The notes under the pieces are model-generated. The model was not told the origin of the DNA, searched no databases, and worked only from the letters and a program-made list of their open reading frames with translations. From assembly GCA_963922205.1 (NCBI GenBank), contig CAWUHX010000236.1, positions 434,001 through 498,000 of the forward strand: DNA of 64,000 nucleotides. Reading direction: 5' to 3'. Source of the stretch: Romanomermis culicivorax. Lineage: Eukaryota; Nematoda; Enoplea; Mermithida; Mermithidae. The position numbers were made by a program, and so were the translations under genes. Below are positions 41,601 through 50,065 of this stretch, in pieces (positions within the stretch are counted from its first letter, which is position 1; the number at the start of each line of letters is the position of its first letter).

Positions 41601-44035
41601 ATGGGTCATGTACAAAAAAATCCTGCTTACCCGTATCTTTGAAATTTATAATCGAAAGTCAATTCATCCATAAATTTGACGTCTTTTGTAGCGAAAAATC
41701 CAATTCGTAAATTTTTGCCTACCGTCCACTATAGAACAAGAAAAATGGAAAAATACAAAATTCAAAAATTTAAGGCTCTGATACATCGAGATTTTCAATT
41801 TAATATACTTTTTGCGTTTCGCAGTTTGGTTCGCAACTGTGATTTATGAATCGCGAAATATTGCCTTTTCTAGTAGCGTCGATAACTTGATCGGTTTTTA
41901 AAGCCATGAAATAATGATGCCTATGTTTGGGGTCTTTGGCGTATAATTTCGAACGACGTCGAAATTGTTCGCAACTTAAAACTTCGCCAACGTATTCCAT
42001 AATGAAAGTTCCCCTGCAGTATACCAAAATTTAGAATCACGATTTGATTATCGAATCACGTGCTTAGAAATGTTTTTTACTGTTTAATAAATTCCAGGGC
42101 CCTTAAACCGGTGCCTTTATTTCCGGCGTCGAAAGGTTCAACTTTGGCGTATTGATGCTGCAAGAATGAAACTATGAGAGATAAAAGATGGCATGATCAT
42201 ACCTGTAATTGGGAGCACTGTTTTTTTCCCCCCGGGCCTTTTCCCCAAATGGGGAAAGGGATCAAAATTTTTTTCCCCATTTTCCCGAAGTCGTTTTTTT
42301 CGCTTAAAAATGCTCACAGACGCTTTATTTAGGTGTTTTTGAGCCTTTTTAAGCCTGCTGGTGTTTTTAGACCCGTTAATTCATTAAAACTGAGGAAAAA
42401 ATGAAATTTTCGAGTTCAAAGTTCAATCTACAAGCATTGGAACAAATTTTCAAGCAAACTATCCTAAAGCATAATGACTTTGAGAATTACGCGAAGCGCC
42501 GCAAAAATTTTTTGGGTATTGATATTGTGCGACGCTGGAAAATCAATTTTCCGAACATTTATTTCAAGAATTAGATTTGAATTTTGTGTTCAAAAGTCGT
42601 AATTTCTAGATCTTTACTTGAAAACTTTTTAAACCAGTATAATTTATTTGTAAACTCTCATACTCGGTCGAAAATATATGAGTATGCAGGGTATAAATTT
42701 CCGAAAGATATTTCCATGAAGCGTTTGAATTGATTTTACGTTAGAAAAGAAATAATGGCATCAAAAAGCTTAGAGACTTGACGTACTGATCTTTCTCAAA
42801 AGGAAAAAATGCGAATCTTCATTAAATATCATGATAAAATATTGAAGATTACCAATGAAAACATGAGATAATACGTTCAAGATGATGAAAACTGTTATAG
42901 ATTATATGATAAATGAAGGTAGACGTGCTAAAAGATGCGCCTGAGCTAAGTAATGCATAATAATGATTATTAAAGTTGTAAACGGCGCGAAGCGCCGGAA
43001 AATTTTGAGATTATGACATTCTAAAATGCACCAAAAAGCATCTTTTCTGTATCCGATCCCCAAAATTTTCTTCCCCAAATGGGGAAAGAGCCCAAAAATT
43101 TTTTCCCCTTTCCGAATTTTTTTTCCCGAAAAAGCACGATTTGGGAAAAAAAAAACAGTGATTGGGAGAGAGGGTTGGGGGGAAACTCCCCACTTCATCC
43201 AACTTGATCGAGCCCTATACCCAAATGTCGGGATCCTCCCCCTAACTTGGTCAACCCTATACCCAAACTTGGAAAAATTGGGAAAAATGTATCTTTTTTG
43301 GCCTTTTAGAAAAAATTTTCAGAATTTTTACACTTTTTTGCGATTTTTACGATCCACCCCCAAAATTTTGGGGTTTATACCCCTCCCCCCCAACTGGTCG
43401 GACCTCTTACAGGTGATAAATGATCAATTTTCATACGTTCTGGAAACGTTTATTGGTGCAAAATTCTCGCGTGGGACAATTCGGACCGCTGAAAAATAAA
43501 AAAATTAAAAATTAGATATGAATCTTTCGCAAAAAATTTACCATTCGTAATACAAAACTCGGTTTAAACAATCGTCTACACAACCCTTCAAATTTTTAGC
43601 TGCGTCGTCGAACGAACATTCGCAAATTAAACACGATGACGCAGATTTTTTCTTGCTTTTTTTGTTCCTAAAATTTATAGAGTTTCCTCAACAAGGTTTA
43701 CACAAAGATTACTCAAAAATCATCGACTTTTCAGTTTCTTGACTATAAAAATTATCGATCAACAATTCGAAATCGGGTAATCGCCACGTCGAGGAAACGC
43801 TATTTTGCCGCAACGGCGAATTTTCTATCGCCGCCGCTGATGACAATTCTTCTTCGTATTGGTCTTCCCCTCCTCCGCCTCCTTCTTCCTGTTCGCTCCG
43901 AAAAAACCAGCGTGATTTGGGTTTACCGCCAGTACCGCCGCCGATGGCAACGGAAAACGTCGACGACGTCGTTGTTGACGAAGGAATATCTGCGGAAGGC
44001 CATGAGGGCAGATCGTCGTCGAAGATGGACGCCAT
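20115..44035 (-). CDS. SETD2: Histone H3 Lys36 methyltransferase SETD2/Set2, 22 exons
   Basis: Exons, 5' to 3' on the minus strand: 44035-43713, 43667-43542, 43488-43437, 42157-42081, 42013-41809, 41728-41631, 38354-38225, 38054-37923, 36928-36713, 35529-35401, 35321-35247, 35190-34970, 34378-34293, 29558-29392, 28628-28527, 26852-26640, 26003-25950, 25136-25012, 23918-23597, 23546-23364, 20643-20479, 20285-20115. Every junction keeps frame; the total is 3372 bases, 1123 residues. Domains: AWS 119-167, SET about 168-294, post-SET 295-315, a conserved helical middle region about 338-450, Arg/Glu-rich coiled coil about 595-625, WW 820-851, acidic stretch about 970-1000, SRI 1013-1123. The SRI domain binds the phosphorylated tail of RNA polymerase II, so H3K36 trimethylation follows transcription. 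Only about 118 residues precede AWS, far fewer than in vertebrates. The donor of exon 19 (AAA|GTTTGC) is weak. A further 5' exon is possible. Confidence 0.93.
21532..23114 (+). mobile_element. hAT transposon, internally deleted
   Basis: The ends are TAGGGATGGGCCGG and CCGGCCCATCCCTA, a perfect 14-bp inversion, flanked by ATGGCTAG on both sides (21524-21531 and 23115-23122), an 8-bp target duplication as made by hAT transposases. Subterminal blocks of overlapping GGATCCGGATCC repeats lie at 21560-21680 and 22970-23100; transposase-binding subterminal repeats are usual in hAT elements. The interior keeps only the start and end of a transposase. It sits in SETD2 intron 20 and has split an older repeat. 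Confidence 0.92.
21923..22433 (+). pseudogene. hAT transposase remnant: BED finger and dimerisation domain
   Basis: An ATG at 21923 opens a BED-type zinc finger (SRVWDYFTV, then KC-x-x-x-like and KYLERKH segments), typical of hAT N-termini and used for DNA binding. After stops and frame changes, 22321-22433 encodes the C-terminal hAT dimerisation motif: a Pro-Tyr-Glu-Gln-Leu-Phe-Ser stretch, one frame change, then [14 protein letters not shown] and [11 protein letters not shown]. The catalytic DDE core between them is missing, so this copy cannot make active transposase. Confidence 0.8.
23597..25136 (-). other. SETD2: SETD2 WW domain, exons 18-19
   Basis: The domain is split by an intron with codon phase 2. 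Exon 18 has a PPPP run, then LPKNW (W826) and the aromatic YYYHVRT. Exon 19 opens with KKTQWEFP, supplying the second Trp (W848) and the Pro. In SETD2 this WW domain contacts proline-rich partners and an internal polyproline tract, and a PPPP run directly precedes it here as in relatives. Exon 19 continues into a Ser/Asp-rich then Lys/Arg/Gln-rich helical segment. Confidence 0.93.
23965..24970. repeat. Intronic array of ATCACGTGAT palindromes
   Basis: Within SETD2 intron 18 (23919-25011), about 15 exact or near copies of GATCACGTGATC occur at irregular 30-60-base steps, for example near 23975, 24003, 24035, 24255, 24562, 24597, 24688, 24722 and 24846. Diverged forms (ATCACATGAT, ATCGCGTAAT, ATCCCGTGAT) lie between them. 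The linking sequence resembles AACTTTTGAAATTTTC. This looks like an old minisatellite whose unit contains a CACGTG E-box. Confidence 0.75.
25137..28526 (-). other. SETD2 introns 15-17, no other gene seen
   Basis: AT-rich intron DNA around exons 16 and 17. Degenerate short repeats of the TTTTCATCAAAATT type recur at 27000-28300. No transposon boundary or nested gene can be supported. Confidence 0.6.
28744..29140 (+). repeat. R1 repeat copy 2
   Basis: Same order of segments as the copies at 21222 and 49782, uninterrupted. It contains two ATGGCTAGCCAT palindromes near 29035 and 29062 and ends in a CCCCCAATTACATGTA segment like copy 1. It lies in SETD2 intron 14. Confidence 0.7.
29721..30712. 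mobile_element. hAT-like element, 992 bp, with GC hairpins
   Basis: Termini CATGGCCGTGCGCA and TGCGCACGGCCCTG are inverted with one mismatch in 14, flanked by AGTCTAGA on both sides (29713-29720 and 30713-30720). The 5' subterminal region is an unusual run of G, then GCGGCCGC, then a run of C near 29738-29768. Three CCGGCGC...GCGCCGG hairpins lie at 29840, 30204 and 30325. No transposase is encoded. It lies in SETD2 intron 13. Confidence 0.85.
30832..31364 (+). other. Exon-like signals on the strand opposite to SETD2
   Basis: Inside SETD2 intron 13, the plus strand reads ATG CTG AGT GTG followed by a good donor (GTAAGA) near 30849. A segment at 30938-31031 is bounded by TTTTCAG and GTATGA, open for 31 codons and rich in charged residues ([15 protein letters not shown]). 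A later open stretch up to GAT|GTGAGT near 31365 could follow in phase. A nested small gene is possible. The acceptor of the third piece is poor and no terminal exon was found. Confidence 0.25.
31572..31730. repeat. Short MITE, CAGTGGCGGATCC ends
   Basis: It starts CAGTGGCGGATCCAG and ends TAAGTCCGCACTTG, partial inverted repeats. Flanks GTTGAAGA and GTTAAAGG could be a diverged 8-bp target duplication. Such ends are common in hAT-type MITEs of many animals. Confidence 0.55.
32210..33601. mobile_element. hAT-like element with inverted copy of its own flank
   Basis: The left end CAGTGTTTTTTTTTGCAC and right end GTGCAAAAAAAAAACACTA are inverted repeats flanked by CATCAAAC on both sides (32202-32209 and 33602-33609). 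It shares interior segments with the elements at 40193 and 42216. It also contains, at 32858-33070, the reverse complement of the DNA just outside its right end (33602-33812). It lies in SETD2 intron 13. Confidence 0.75.
32858..33812. repeat. Long palindrome, 355-bp arms
   Basis: Left arm 32858-33213 and right arm 33457-33812 are reverse complements, about 95% identical by eye, around a loop of about 245 bases. Transcribed as part of the SETD2 pre-mRNA it would fold into a long hairpin. Confidence 0.9.
38390..40180. repeat. Degenerate short repeats in SETD2 intron 6
   Basis: Segments of the form AATTGATTGATTTCTGCGAAAA recur in diverged form through the whole stretch at roughly 30-45-base steps, for example near 38405, 38480, 39060, 39365, 39480 and 40075. 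It looks like an eroded satellite. A 176-base insert at 39609-39784, with GGCCTG near both ends, interrupts it. Confidence 0.5.
40193..41182. mobile_element. hAT-like non-autonomous element, 990 bp
   Basis: Termini CAGTGTTTTTTTTTGCC and GGGGAAAAACAATG are inverted repeats at their ends. Flanks CTTACCCG and CTTACCAT match at six of eight positions, a decayed target duplication. The interior carries a CCGGCGCTTGACGCCGA hairpin at 40367 and a half hairpin near 40887. Its interior matches, in part inverted, the elements at 32210 and 42216. No ORF of note. It lies in SETD2 intron 6. Confidence 0.7.
42216..43160. mobile_element. hAT-like non-autonomous element, 945 bp
   Basis: Begins CACTGTTTTTTTCCC and ends GGGAAAAAAAAAACAGTG, flanked by a perfect 8-bp duplication ATTGGGAG (42208-42215 and 43161-43168). 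A TTCCCCAAATGGGGAA palindrome occurs just inside both ends. The hairpin CGGCGCGAAGCGCCGG lies at 42983. It lies in SETD2 intron 3, inside the AWS/SET coding region, and splicing must remove it. Confidence 0.88.
43161..43436. other. Repeat-like remainder of SETD2 intron 3
   Basis: C-rich blocks (CCACCCCCAAAATTTTGGGG near 43350 and CCCTCCCCCCCAACTGG near 43380) resemble the ends of the dispersed R1-type repeats. No gene. Confidence 0.45.
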
Positions 44036-44405
44036 TCTTCGGAATTTAATAAATTTAACGTTTCAAAGTCGAGAAAAAGGAGCTGATGCGTGTTGAACAT
44101 TTGTCTTCTGACAGTAAAATATCGATAATTTATATACTTCTGCACAAACGGCAATTCTTCAGAAATTTATTTATCATACGTCTATTCTATCTACGTTCGA
44201 TCGAGAATTCATATAATGAGTGTTTCATGCTCGGTTGCGTAGCCTTGAAATACGGTATGTATAAAAATTCCCATACTTCTGAATGTCTGTTGTGTATCTT
44301 GGAAAAAACGCATGTTTTTACGGGCAAAAACATAAGTGTAGCTTAGAAGATTCTACTGTATTCGAGAATCAAGTTCTCTGCACTGAATACTTGTCGTCAT
44401 AAATC
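44036..44405. promoter_or_regulatory. Bidirectional promoter between SETD2 and UBA5
   Basis: The two start codons face away from each other 370 bases apart, so both 5' ends must fall here. TATCGATA at 44120-44127 matches the DRE palindrome bound by DREF at housekeeping promoters in flies; the match is seen, its use here is inference. No TATA box is evident for either gene, which fits housekeeping expression. Confidence 0.7.
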
Positions 44406-46192
44406 ATGTCGCAATCACAACTAGATGCCGAAATTTCCAGTCTAGCCGATACCGTCAAAAATATGCGGACGAAAATCAGACATGAATTGGATCGTTTTGG
44501 CCGCGGAACCGAAAATAATCCGCAAAGTACAAACTTCACGGTTCGCCCAAAAATCGGTAAAATGTCCGACGAAGTTCGCGATTCGAATCCGTATAGGTAA
44601 AAGTGTAAAATTTAAAGAAATAATTTGTCTCCTACGTTTCAAAACTGAATTCTTTAGTCGTTTGATGGCTCTGAAACGTATGGGTATAGTAGAGAATTAC
44701 GAAAAAATTCGCGATTTTACAATTTTAGTCGTTGGCGTTGGCGGCGTTGGCAGCGTTGTGGCCGAAATGTTGACCCGATGCGGAGTGGGAAAAGTGAGTT
44801 TTTTTCTGATGTGGATAATCTCGCGTTTCAAAATCGCGATTTTCTATTATCTCGAAGTTGATTTTATTCGATTACGATAAAGTCGAAATGGCCAATATGA
44901 ATAGATTATTTTTCCAACCGCATCAAACGGGTTTGAGTAAAGTTGAAGCAGCGAAAAATACGTTACAGTAAAAAACATTCTTGTGTTTTTTATCGAAATT
45001 ATCGATTTTATCCGTAGATCTATCAACCCTGATGTCGTTATCGACGTTCATCACATGAATATAACGACCGTGGAAAATTATGACAGATTTTTAGCATGCA
45101 TTTCGAGCGGTAGTTTACAACAAAAGAATGTCGACCTAGTTTTAAGTTGTGTAGATAACTACGAAGCCAGAATGACGGTTAATATGGTGAAGTTGCTGTG
45201 CTGTAAAGTAAAAAATCATCATAGTTTACGCAGCAAAATATTTTTGCAAGGCCTGTAATGAATTGAAACAAGTTTGGTTTGAATCGGGCGTCAGTGAAAA
45301 TGCTGTTTCCGGTCATATACAACTTTTGATTCCCGGTGAAACAGCGTGTTTTGCGGTAAGTTTCAATTTGATGTGAAAAAATTTGTATAGAATCTTATCC
45401 GAATTTCCATAAAATTGCATAACACATTTCAAATTACGCGGAAACATCATGTTTAAACTTCATAAAATAAAAAATTCTCCTAGTGCGCTCCGCCGCTTGT
45501 AGTTGCCTCAAAAATTGATGAAAAAACCTTGAAGAAAGAAGGGGTGTGCGCCGCCAGCCTTCCAACGACTATGGGCGTCATCGCCGGCCTTTTAGTGCAA
45601 AATGTGTTAAAGTAGGGGAATTTTGTACTTGAAAATCACGAATAAGGGTGTTACTGTAGATTTATGTATCCTATAGATTCTTGCTCAAATTCGGAGACGT
45701 TTCTTACTATTTGGGCTATAATAGTTTACAAGATTTTTTTCCGTCGTACAAAATGAAACCAAATCCTAATTGCGACGATACGAAATGTCGACTGCGGCAG
45801 AACGAGTTTCTTGTAAGTTTTGAGTATGAAGTTTTACTATATCAATAAAGAGAAACAATTTATTCATTTTAAGGAAATGTGTAAAGCGCTTTCAGTCGTT
45901 GAAGAAAATGTAGAGTGTAAAAGTACTAAAGAAATTGTGCACTCGAGCAATGATTTTGGTATTAGAAATCTTTGTCTACTATTACTTTTTTTATAAAATT
46001 TTAAATTTTCACGTTGCAGGTATCGAATTAGTTGACCAATCTACAGTGATAGAGGATAGAAACTTGAATATATCCGATGGTTTAAAATTCGCGTATGAGA
46101 AATCGACTGTAGAAAATGAAGAAAATAACTGTGATAATAATTTGATCGATGAAAATTTAGACGATTTAATGACAAAAATGAAAAATATGTGA
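44406..46192 (+). CDS. UBA5: UFM1-activating enzyme E1, UBA5, nine exons
   Basis: Exons: 44406-44596, 44658-44793, 44858-44967, 45018-45186, 45251-45355, 45484-45611, 45677-45812, 45874-45958, 46020-46192. All phases match; 410 residues against 404 in human. UBA5 adenylates the ubiquitin-like protein UFM1 and passes it through a thioester to UFC1, for UFMylation at the ER. Seen: the nucleotide-binding GVGGVG at 90-95, MNRLFFQP, structural zinc cysteines 235/238 and 312/317, the active-site cysteine 259 in [13 protein letters not shown], the UFM1/GABARAP-binding FGIELV at 353-358, and the UFC1-binding C-terminus [10 protein letters not shown]. Every functional residue I know is present. The start ATG is the first in frame after the promoter region. 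It is divergently arranged with SETD2. Confidence 0.96.
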
Positions 46193-46311
46193 GTTTGGCC
46201 TTTTCATTATTTATATCATTCTTTTGGCTGTTATATGCTTTTTTTTATTGTTTTTTGTTTACGATAGATAATAAGATTGATTGGGTTATGGCGAAATGTG
46301 GTTGTTAAGAG

Positions 46312-46673
46312 CATACGTGCACAGCATATAAAATCTGCGGGAGGTCAGCCAGAATAGGGGATGGAATTTTTTATTCTTGAAAACGAAAATAAAGGTCTTC
46401 TAACATCCAAGCAGCAGATTCTTCAACGCATATTGATCAGATTATTTGCTTAGATAGCACTTTTTAAAGTTTTACTGTTCCTTTTTTGGAATCAAGTATG
46501 CTTTGTTTAGAAAAATTGCTTAACTACAGCGCTTCCCATTTTTATGACGACTTTTTCTTCTCCCTTGCTCACTTTCCTTCGTCATCTTCTCAATCATTGC
46601 TGGGGGAGTCAAATTTGCTGGGAGTCGATCAAAGTCTGCTAGGGGTCAAACCCCCCCCCCACGTGCGTGTATG
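46312..46673 (+). repeat. R2 MITE copy 1, 362 bp
   Basis: Starts CATACGTGCACAG and ends GTGCGTGTATG, flanked by the perfect 8-bp duplication GTTAAGAG (46304-46311 and 46674-46681). The interior matches 48349-48766. It lies 119 bases after the UBA5 stop and may be in its 3' untranslated region. Confidence 0.9.
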
Positions 46674-46681
46674 GTTAAGAG

Positions 46682-47312
46682 TCGGCTTATGTACAAATCA
46701 TAGTATATGTTTAGGTTTTTACAGAAGATAGTTAATACGAATAGTATTGGTTGTGGCTATGAAGACCGCAGTCTGTACGAGCACCTATACAGACGTGTTT
46801 TGCTGATATAAATGTGCGGATATGAACAGTAAACTGCGACATATACAATAAACAAAATTTAAAACCTGCGAACGAAGTATGAAATTGGTACAACTATATT
46901 CCGCGTGTCCATAGGTATATCAAAACTACAGTAAACGACATTAACAAGATGAGTTTTACGTACCTTAATTATCAAGTTTCAAAAATAGCATTTTTCCATC
47001 CCATTATTTTTTCGTCAGTTCATTGTATAATGTTACAAACGACGAAATATCGCTTGATAATCAAAAATCAAAGTAGATATATATCCGGTTTTCTTGAAAG
47101 GCTTCTAAATAATGACAGCGGAAAGCAGTAGTATTTCAGACTTCCACAATTTGCTAAAAAAACTATATCATACTTGACTGGAAATTTATGAGCATACTGA
47201 ACTAATCTTTAACAATTTTCGAGTGAAAATTTTTACAGTAAGTAAACGATTTGGACGACAGTACTGATTTGTGTAGCCTTTTTATTTGGAAGAATTTTTA
47301 AAGATGAAGGCA
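46682..47312. other. Nothing recognised
   Basis: AT-rich DNA between two R2 copies; no supported gene or RNA. Confidence 0.5.
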
Positions 47313-47483
47313 CATTTGATACGGCTATACGATTTGAAAACGGTGCCTATACGTAAACAAGAAATCATACTTCGACCATTCGACGAGTTCTTGATAACCA
47401 AAAGAAAAGTTTTCTACCAATCTCTATCTAGATTAGTCAAATATGATATGAGAAACTATGCGCTTGATCAGCTCTTCTCATAG
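47313..47483 (+). CDS. Possible small ORF, basic, unrecognised
   Basis: ATG at 47313 opens 56 codons ending in TAG. The peptide is Lys/Arg/Leu-rich with an ordinary composition (PFDEFLITKRKVFYQ), unlike the low-complexity frames around it. There is no signal peptide, domain or splice partner, and it sits between transposon copies. It may be a chance ORF. Confidence 0.2.
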   Translation, partial: HLIRLYDLKTVPIRKQEIILRPFDEFLITKRKVFYQSLSRLVKYDMRNYALDQLFS

Positions 47484-47489
47484 TTAATC

Positions 47490-47668
47490 TACTCTTTTGG
47501 AATCAAGTATGCTTTGTTCAGAAAAATCGTTAAAGTGCAGAATAATTTTCTTTCTTATGACGTCTTTTTTTCTTTCTTCTCTCATTTTCCCTCATAATCT
47601 TCTTGGTCAATGCTGGGAAATAGAATCTGCTGGGTCAAGACTCCCCCAATGTGCAATAATGGTGATTT
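47490..47668 (+). repeat. R2 MITE fragment
   Basis: Matches the middle and right part of the R2 copies at 46312 and 48349, beginning at TTTTGGAATCAAGTATGC. It has lost the left third and most of the terminal repeat. Confidence 0.75.
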
Positions 47669-48046
47669 CACTGAGAATTTTCAATGTGTACATCATTGAT
47701 TGCTAGTATTCGACAAATAAATTCGATTGCTGACTTCTTCCTTGATCATTAAATACTGGTGATCGACTTTCAAATCAATTTAATTGTAAATTGTTAACCA
47801 TGTCGGTTTCAACGTCCAGTGTGAAGAAAAATACGAGCAACTTTTTCTGTAATAAACTGAACAACAGATATGTTGAACTATCAAAGCATGTATATTTTGC
47901 TCTTTCGGTAAGTTAGAACTGTTCTTTATTAAATTAATCATTAGTCATAATCAAGCAAAACTCGTCGAATGGTCGAAATGATTTCTTGTTCATGTGTAAA
48001 CATATAAGATAAAGAAGGAAAATGCGAAGAAAATGTTATTACATTC

Positions 48047-48170
48047 TCGATCGCCCAATTGGTAATCGCTCACTCGGGAATTCTTTCAATTGAGAATCGC
48101 TCACATGGGGATCGCTCAATTGGGAATTCGTTCACTTGGAAATTTGCTCAATTGGGAATCGCCCACATGT
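48047..48170. repeat. Imperfect 16-bp tandem repeat
   Basis: About seven copies of TCAATTGGGAATCGC or close variants follow one another. Unit length varies slightly. Confidence 0.75.
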
Positions 48171-48348
48171 GTTGAGTTATCAGGTTACAATGCGGTGGTA
48201 GCTATCTTTCTGAGGATTGGGTTTATAAGGGCTGCAATATCCATTTTGTGAAATTAGAAGTGATATCATTCTTTGTCAGGGTTCTCCTGTTTGGGTAACT
48301 TTTAACCTGCATCTTTTGATCTAACTTTTTTAATTGGTGAATTATTAC

Positions 48349-48766
48349 CATACATGCACAGCATAGAAATTCTGCTGGGTGTCAGCCTGGACGGGGGTAG
48401 AATACATTTTTTTTTCATTCTTGATAATGAAAAGAAAGGTCTTAGAAAGGTTTTCTAACATCCAAACTGCATATTCTCACAACTATATTAGTCAGATATA
48501 TTAAATAATTTGCTTAGACGGCACTTTTTACAGTTTTAATGTTACTCTTTTGGAATCAAGTATGATTTGTTTAGAAAAATTGTTTAACTAAAGGATCATT
48601 TCAATTTTTATGACGACTTTCTCTTCTTTCTTGATCATTTTCCTTCGTCAACTTCTCAATCATTGCTTGGGGAGTCAAATCTGCTGGGGGTCAGCAAGAA
48701 TCTGCTGGGGGTCAATAAAAATCTGCTGGGGGTCAAAACCCCCCAACCCCCCCATGTGCATGTATG
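48349..48766 (+). repeat. R2 MITE copy 2, 418 bp
   Basis: Ends CATACATGCACA and TGTGCATGTATG form a perfect 12-bp inversion, flanked by the perfect 8-bp duplication ATTATTAC (48341-48348 and 48767-48774). The size of the duplication assigns it to the hAT superfamily. Three CTGCTGGGGGTCA repeats lie near the right end. Confidence 0.92.
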
Positions 48767-48774
48767 ATTATTAC

Positions 48775-49781
48775 TACACCAAAAAATGAATTATGTTAGA
48801 TTTACACAACCTGTTAATCTGGGTCTATATAGACTGGTCGATTGTGTCAAAAAAGATTCCCAGGGCGTCGCATAGAAACAAATTTACTACTTCCACCATC
48901 AAACAAGTTGATTGCGACAGAAAAAACACAAAATTACTTGCGCATCCGTAAGGGTCAATTATACTTGCGTTTTCCGAAGGAACGGAACGAAACGAAATGC
49001 AATCGACACAATGTAACCGAACGAGAGAGAAATTTTCGTTCCATTCGGTTCGGTTGGAGGTTACCGTCGGCCGTTTGCCACAAAATTCCAGTTATCCTTT
49101 TTGACCTACAGTGGATTTTCTGGCTGAACGTTTCTTGCTATTGGTGATCCGTTCTGTTCCGTTCCGTCGAAAAAGGCAAATATAAAAATTACCCTTTATA
49201 TATTAACATACTTTTAACACTTTTCAAATAAAAATTTAAATATTTAATTAAGTTTTGGGTCTTAAATTAATTCTCAAGAAACTGTAATTAAATTTCTGAG
49301 TGATACACTGATACATCCATAGAGTGGCCAATAACGTCAGATAAAAGGAAAAAATGAAAGGAACAAAAGTTCGCAGTCATACTGAAACATAATATTTATG
49401 GGTTCAAAAACGGCCCTTCTAAAATCTATGGGCATTGAAAATTGAAATTGAAATTGAATTGAATGATTGAAAATGTTGGGTTTTTGGGTTACCATACGGT
49501 GGTAGCGCTTTTTTGGGATTGGGTTCATAAGGGATGCATATCAGACGTGCACTGCAAGACTTTCCTAGGAGGGTCTTCAGACTTTTCATTGAGGGAAAGC
49601 GTGAGCAGAACAACAAAAAGAGAGCTTCACAAGCATGTTTATCATACGCAATATGAGTAAAAATAATCAAAAAAACTGTCTTCAAAAAAGTTCAGAGGGG
49701 TCTTTCACAAAAAAATTCAGGGGGTGGATATGAGCGTGTCGAGGGTCTCAGGTAGGCAGGTTTGTCCCTCTACTTCCCATA
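48775..49781. other. No gene supported; inverted GGAACGGAAC motif
   Basis: GGAACGGAACGAAAC near 48979 faces GTTCTGTTCCGTTCC near 49150 across about 150 bases, a small inverted repeat in a less AT-rich island. The open stretch 48842-49147 (+) has no ATG at its start and no recognisable domain. Confidence 0.45.
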
Positions 49782-50062
49782 AATGTAACGGGCCCCGAGG
49801 TCTGGGGGGAGTCGGGCGACTCTTTTGGGACTGGGGGTCACTGATTCCCCAAAATTTTAGGAGCGAGGTCTCTAATGGAAAAAGTTCGATTCTTTGACCA
49901 AAACGGTCCGAAAAACAATTCAAAAAATAGTAATTTTTGTGTGACCATTTTTTGTTCAAAAATTAATATTTTTCAGTATTTTTCTCACCAAAACTATGGG
50001 GATCCCTATTACTACCATATGGCTTGCCGTAGGATTGAAAATCCTGTGGGGGTCGAAAGAAG
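49782..50062 (+). repeat. R1 repeat copy 3
   Basis: Same segment order as copies at 21222 and 28744: GGGGCCCCGAG-like start, GGGGTCACTGATTCCC, the A/T-rich middle, and an ACCATATGGCTTGCC segment at the end. Confidence 0.7.
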
Positions 50063-50065
50063 ATG

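Larger units (their letters stand above)
38225..43667 (-). other. SETD2: SETD2 catalytic block: AWS, SET and post-SET, exons 2-7
   Basis: Exon 2 gives the AWS cysteines 120, 123, 125, 137 and 141, and C150 spans the exon 2/3 junction. The 52-base exon 3 completes the AWS with C154 and C160 before KRFQN. Exon 5 carries EYVGE, YFMAL and [11 protein letters not shown] (N250-C253), which bind S-adenosylmethionine and the zinc. Exon 6 gives [10 protein letters not shown]. Exon 7 gives the post-[13 protein letters not shown] (C300, C302, C307). All residues expected for activity are present, so the enzyme should be active. The long introns 3, 6 and beyond are mostly transposon sequence. Confidence 0.95.

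Noticed and set aside
42902-43499. Overlapping ORFs of up to 157 codons on both strands
   Set aside because: They fall in a hAT-like element with an 8-bp duplication and over SETD2 exon 3; composition follows the TTCCCCAAATGGGGAA repeats.
48842-49147. 101-codon plus-strand ORF with many Arg residues
   Set aside because: It has no ATG start at its 5' end, no domain, and overlaps a small inverted repeat.
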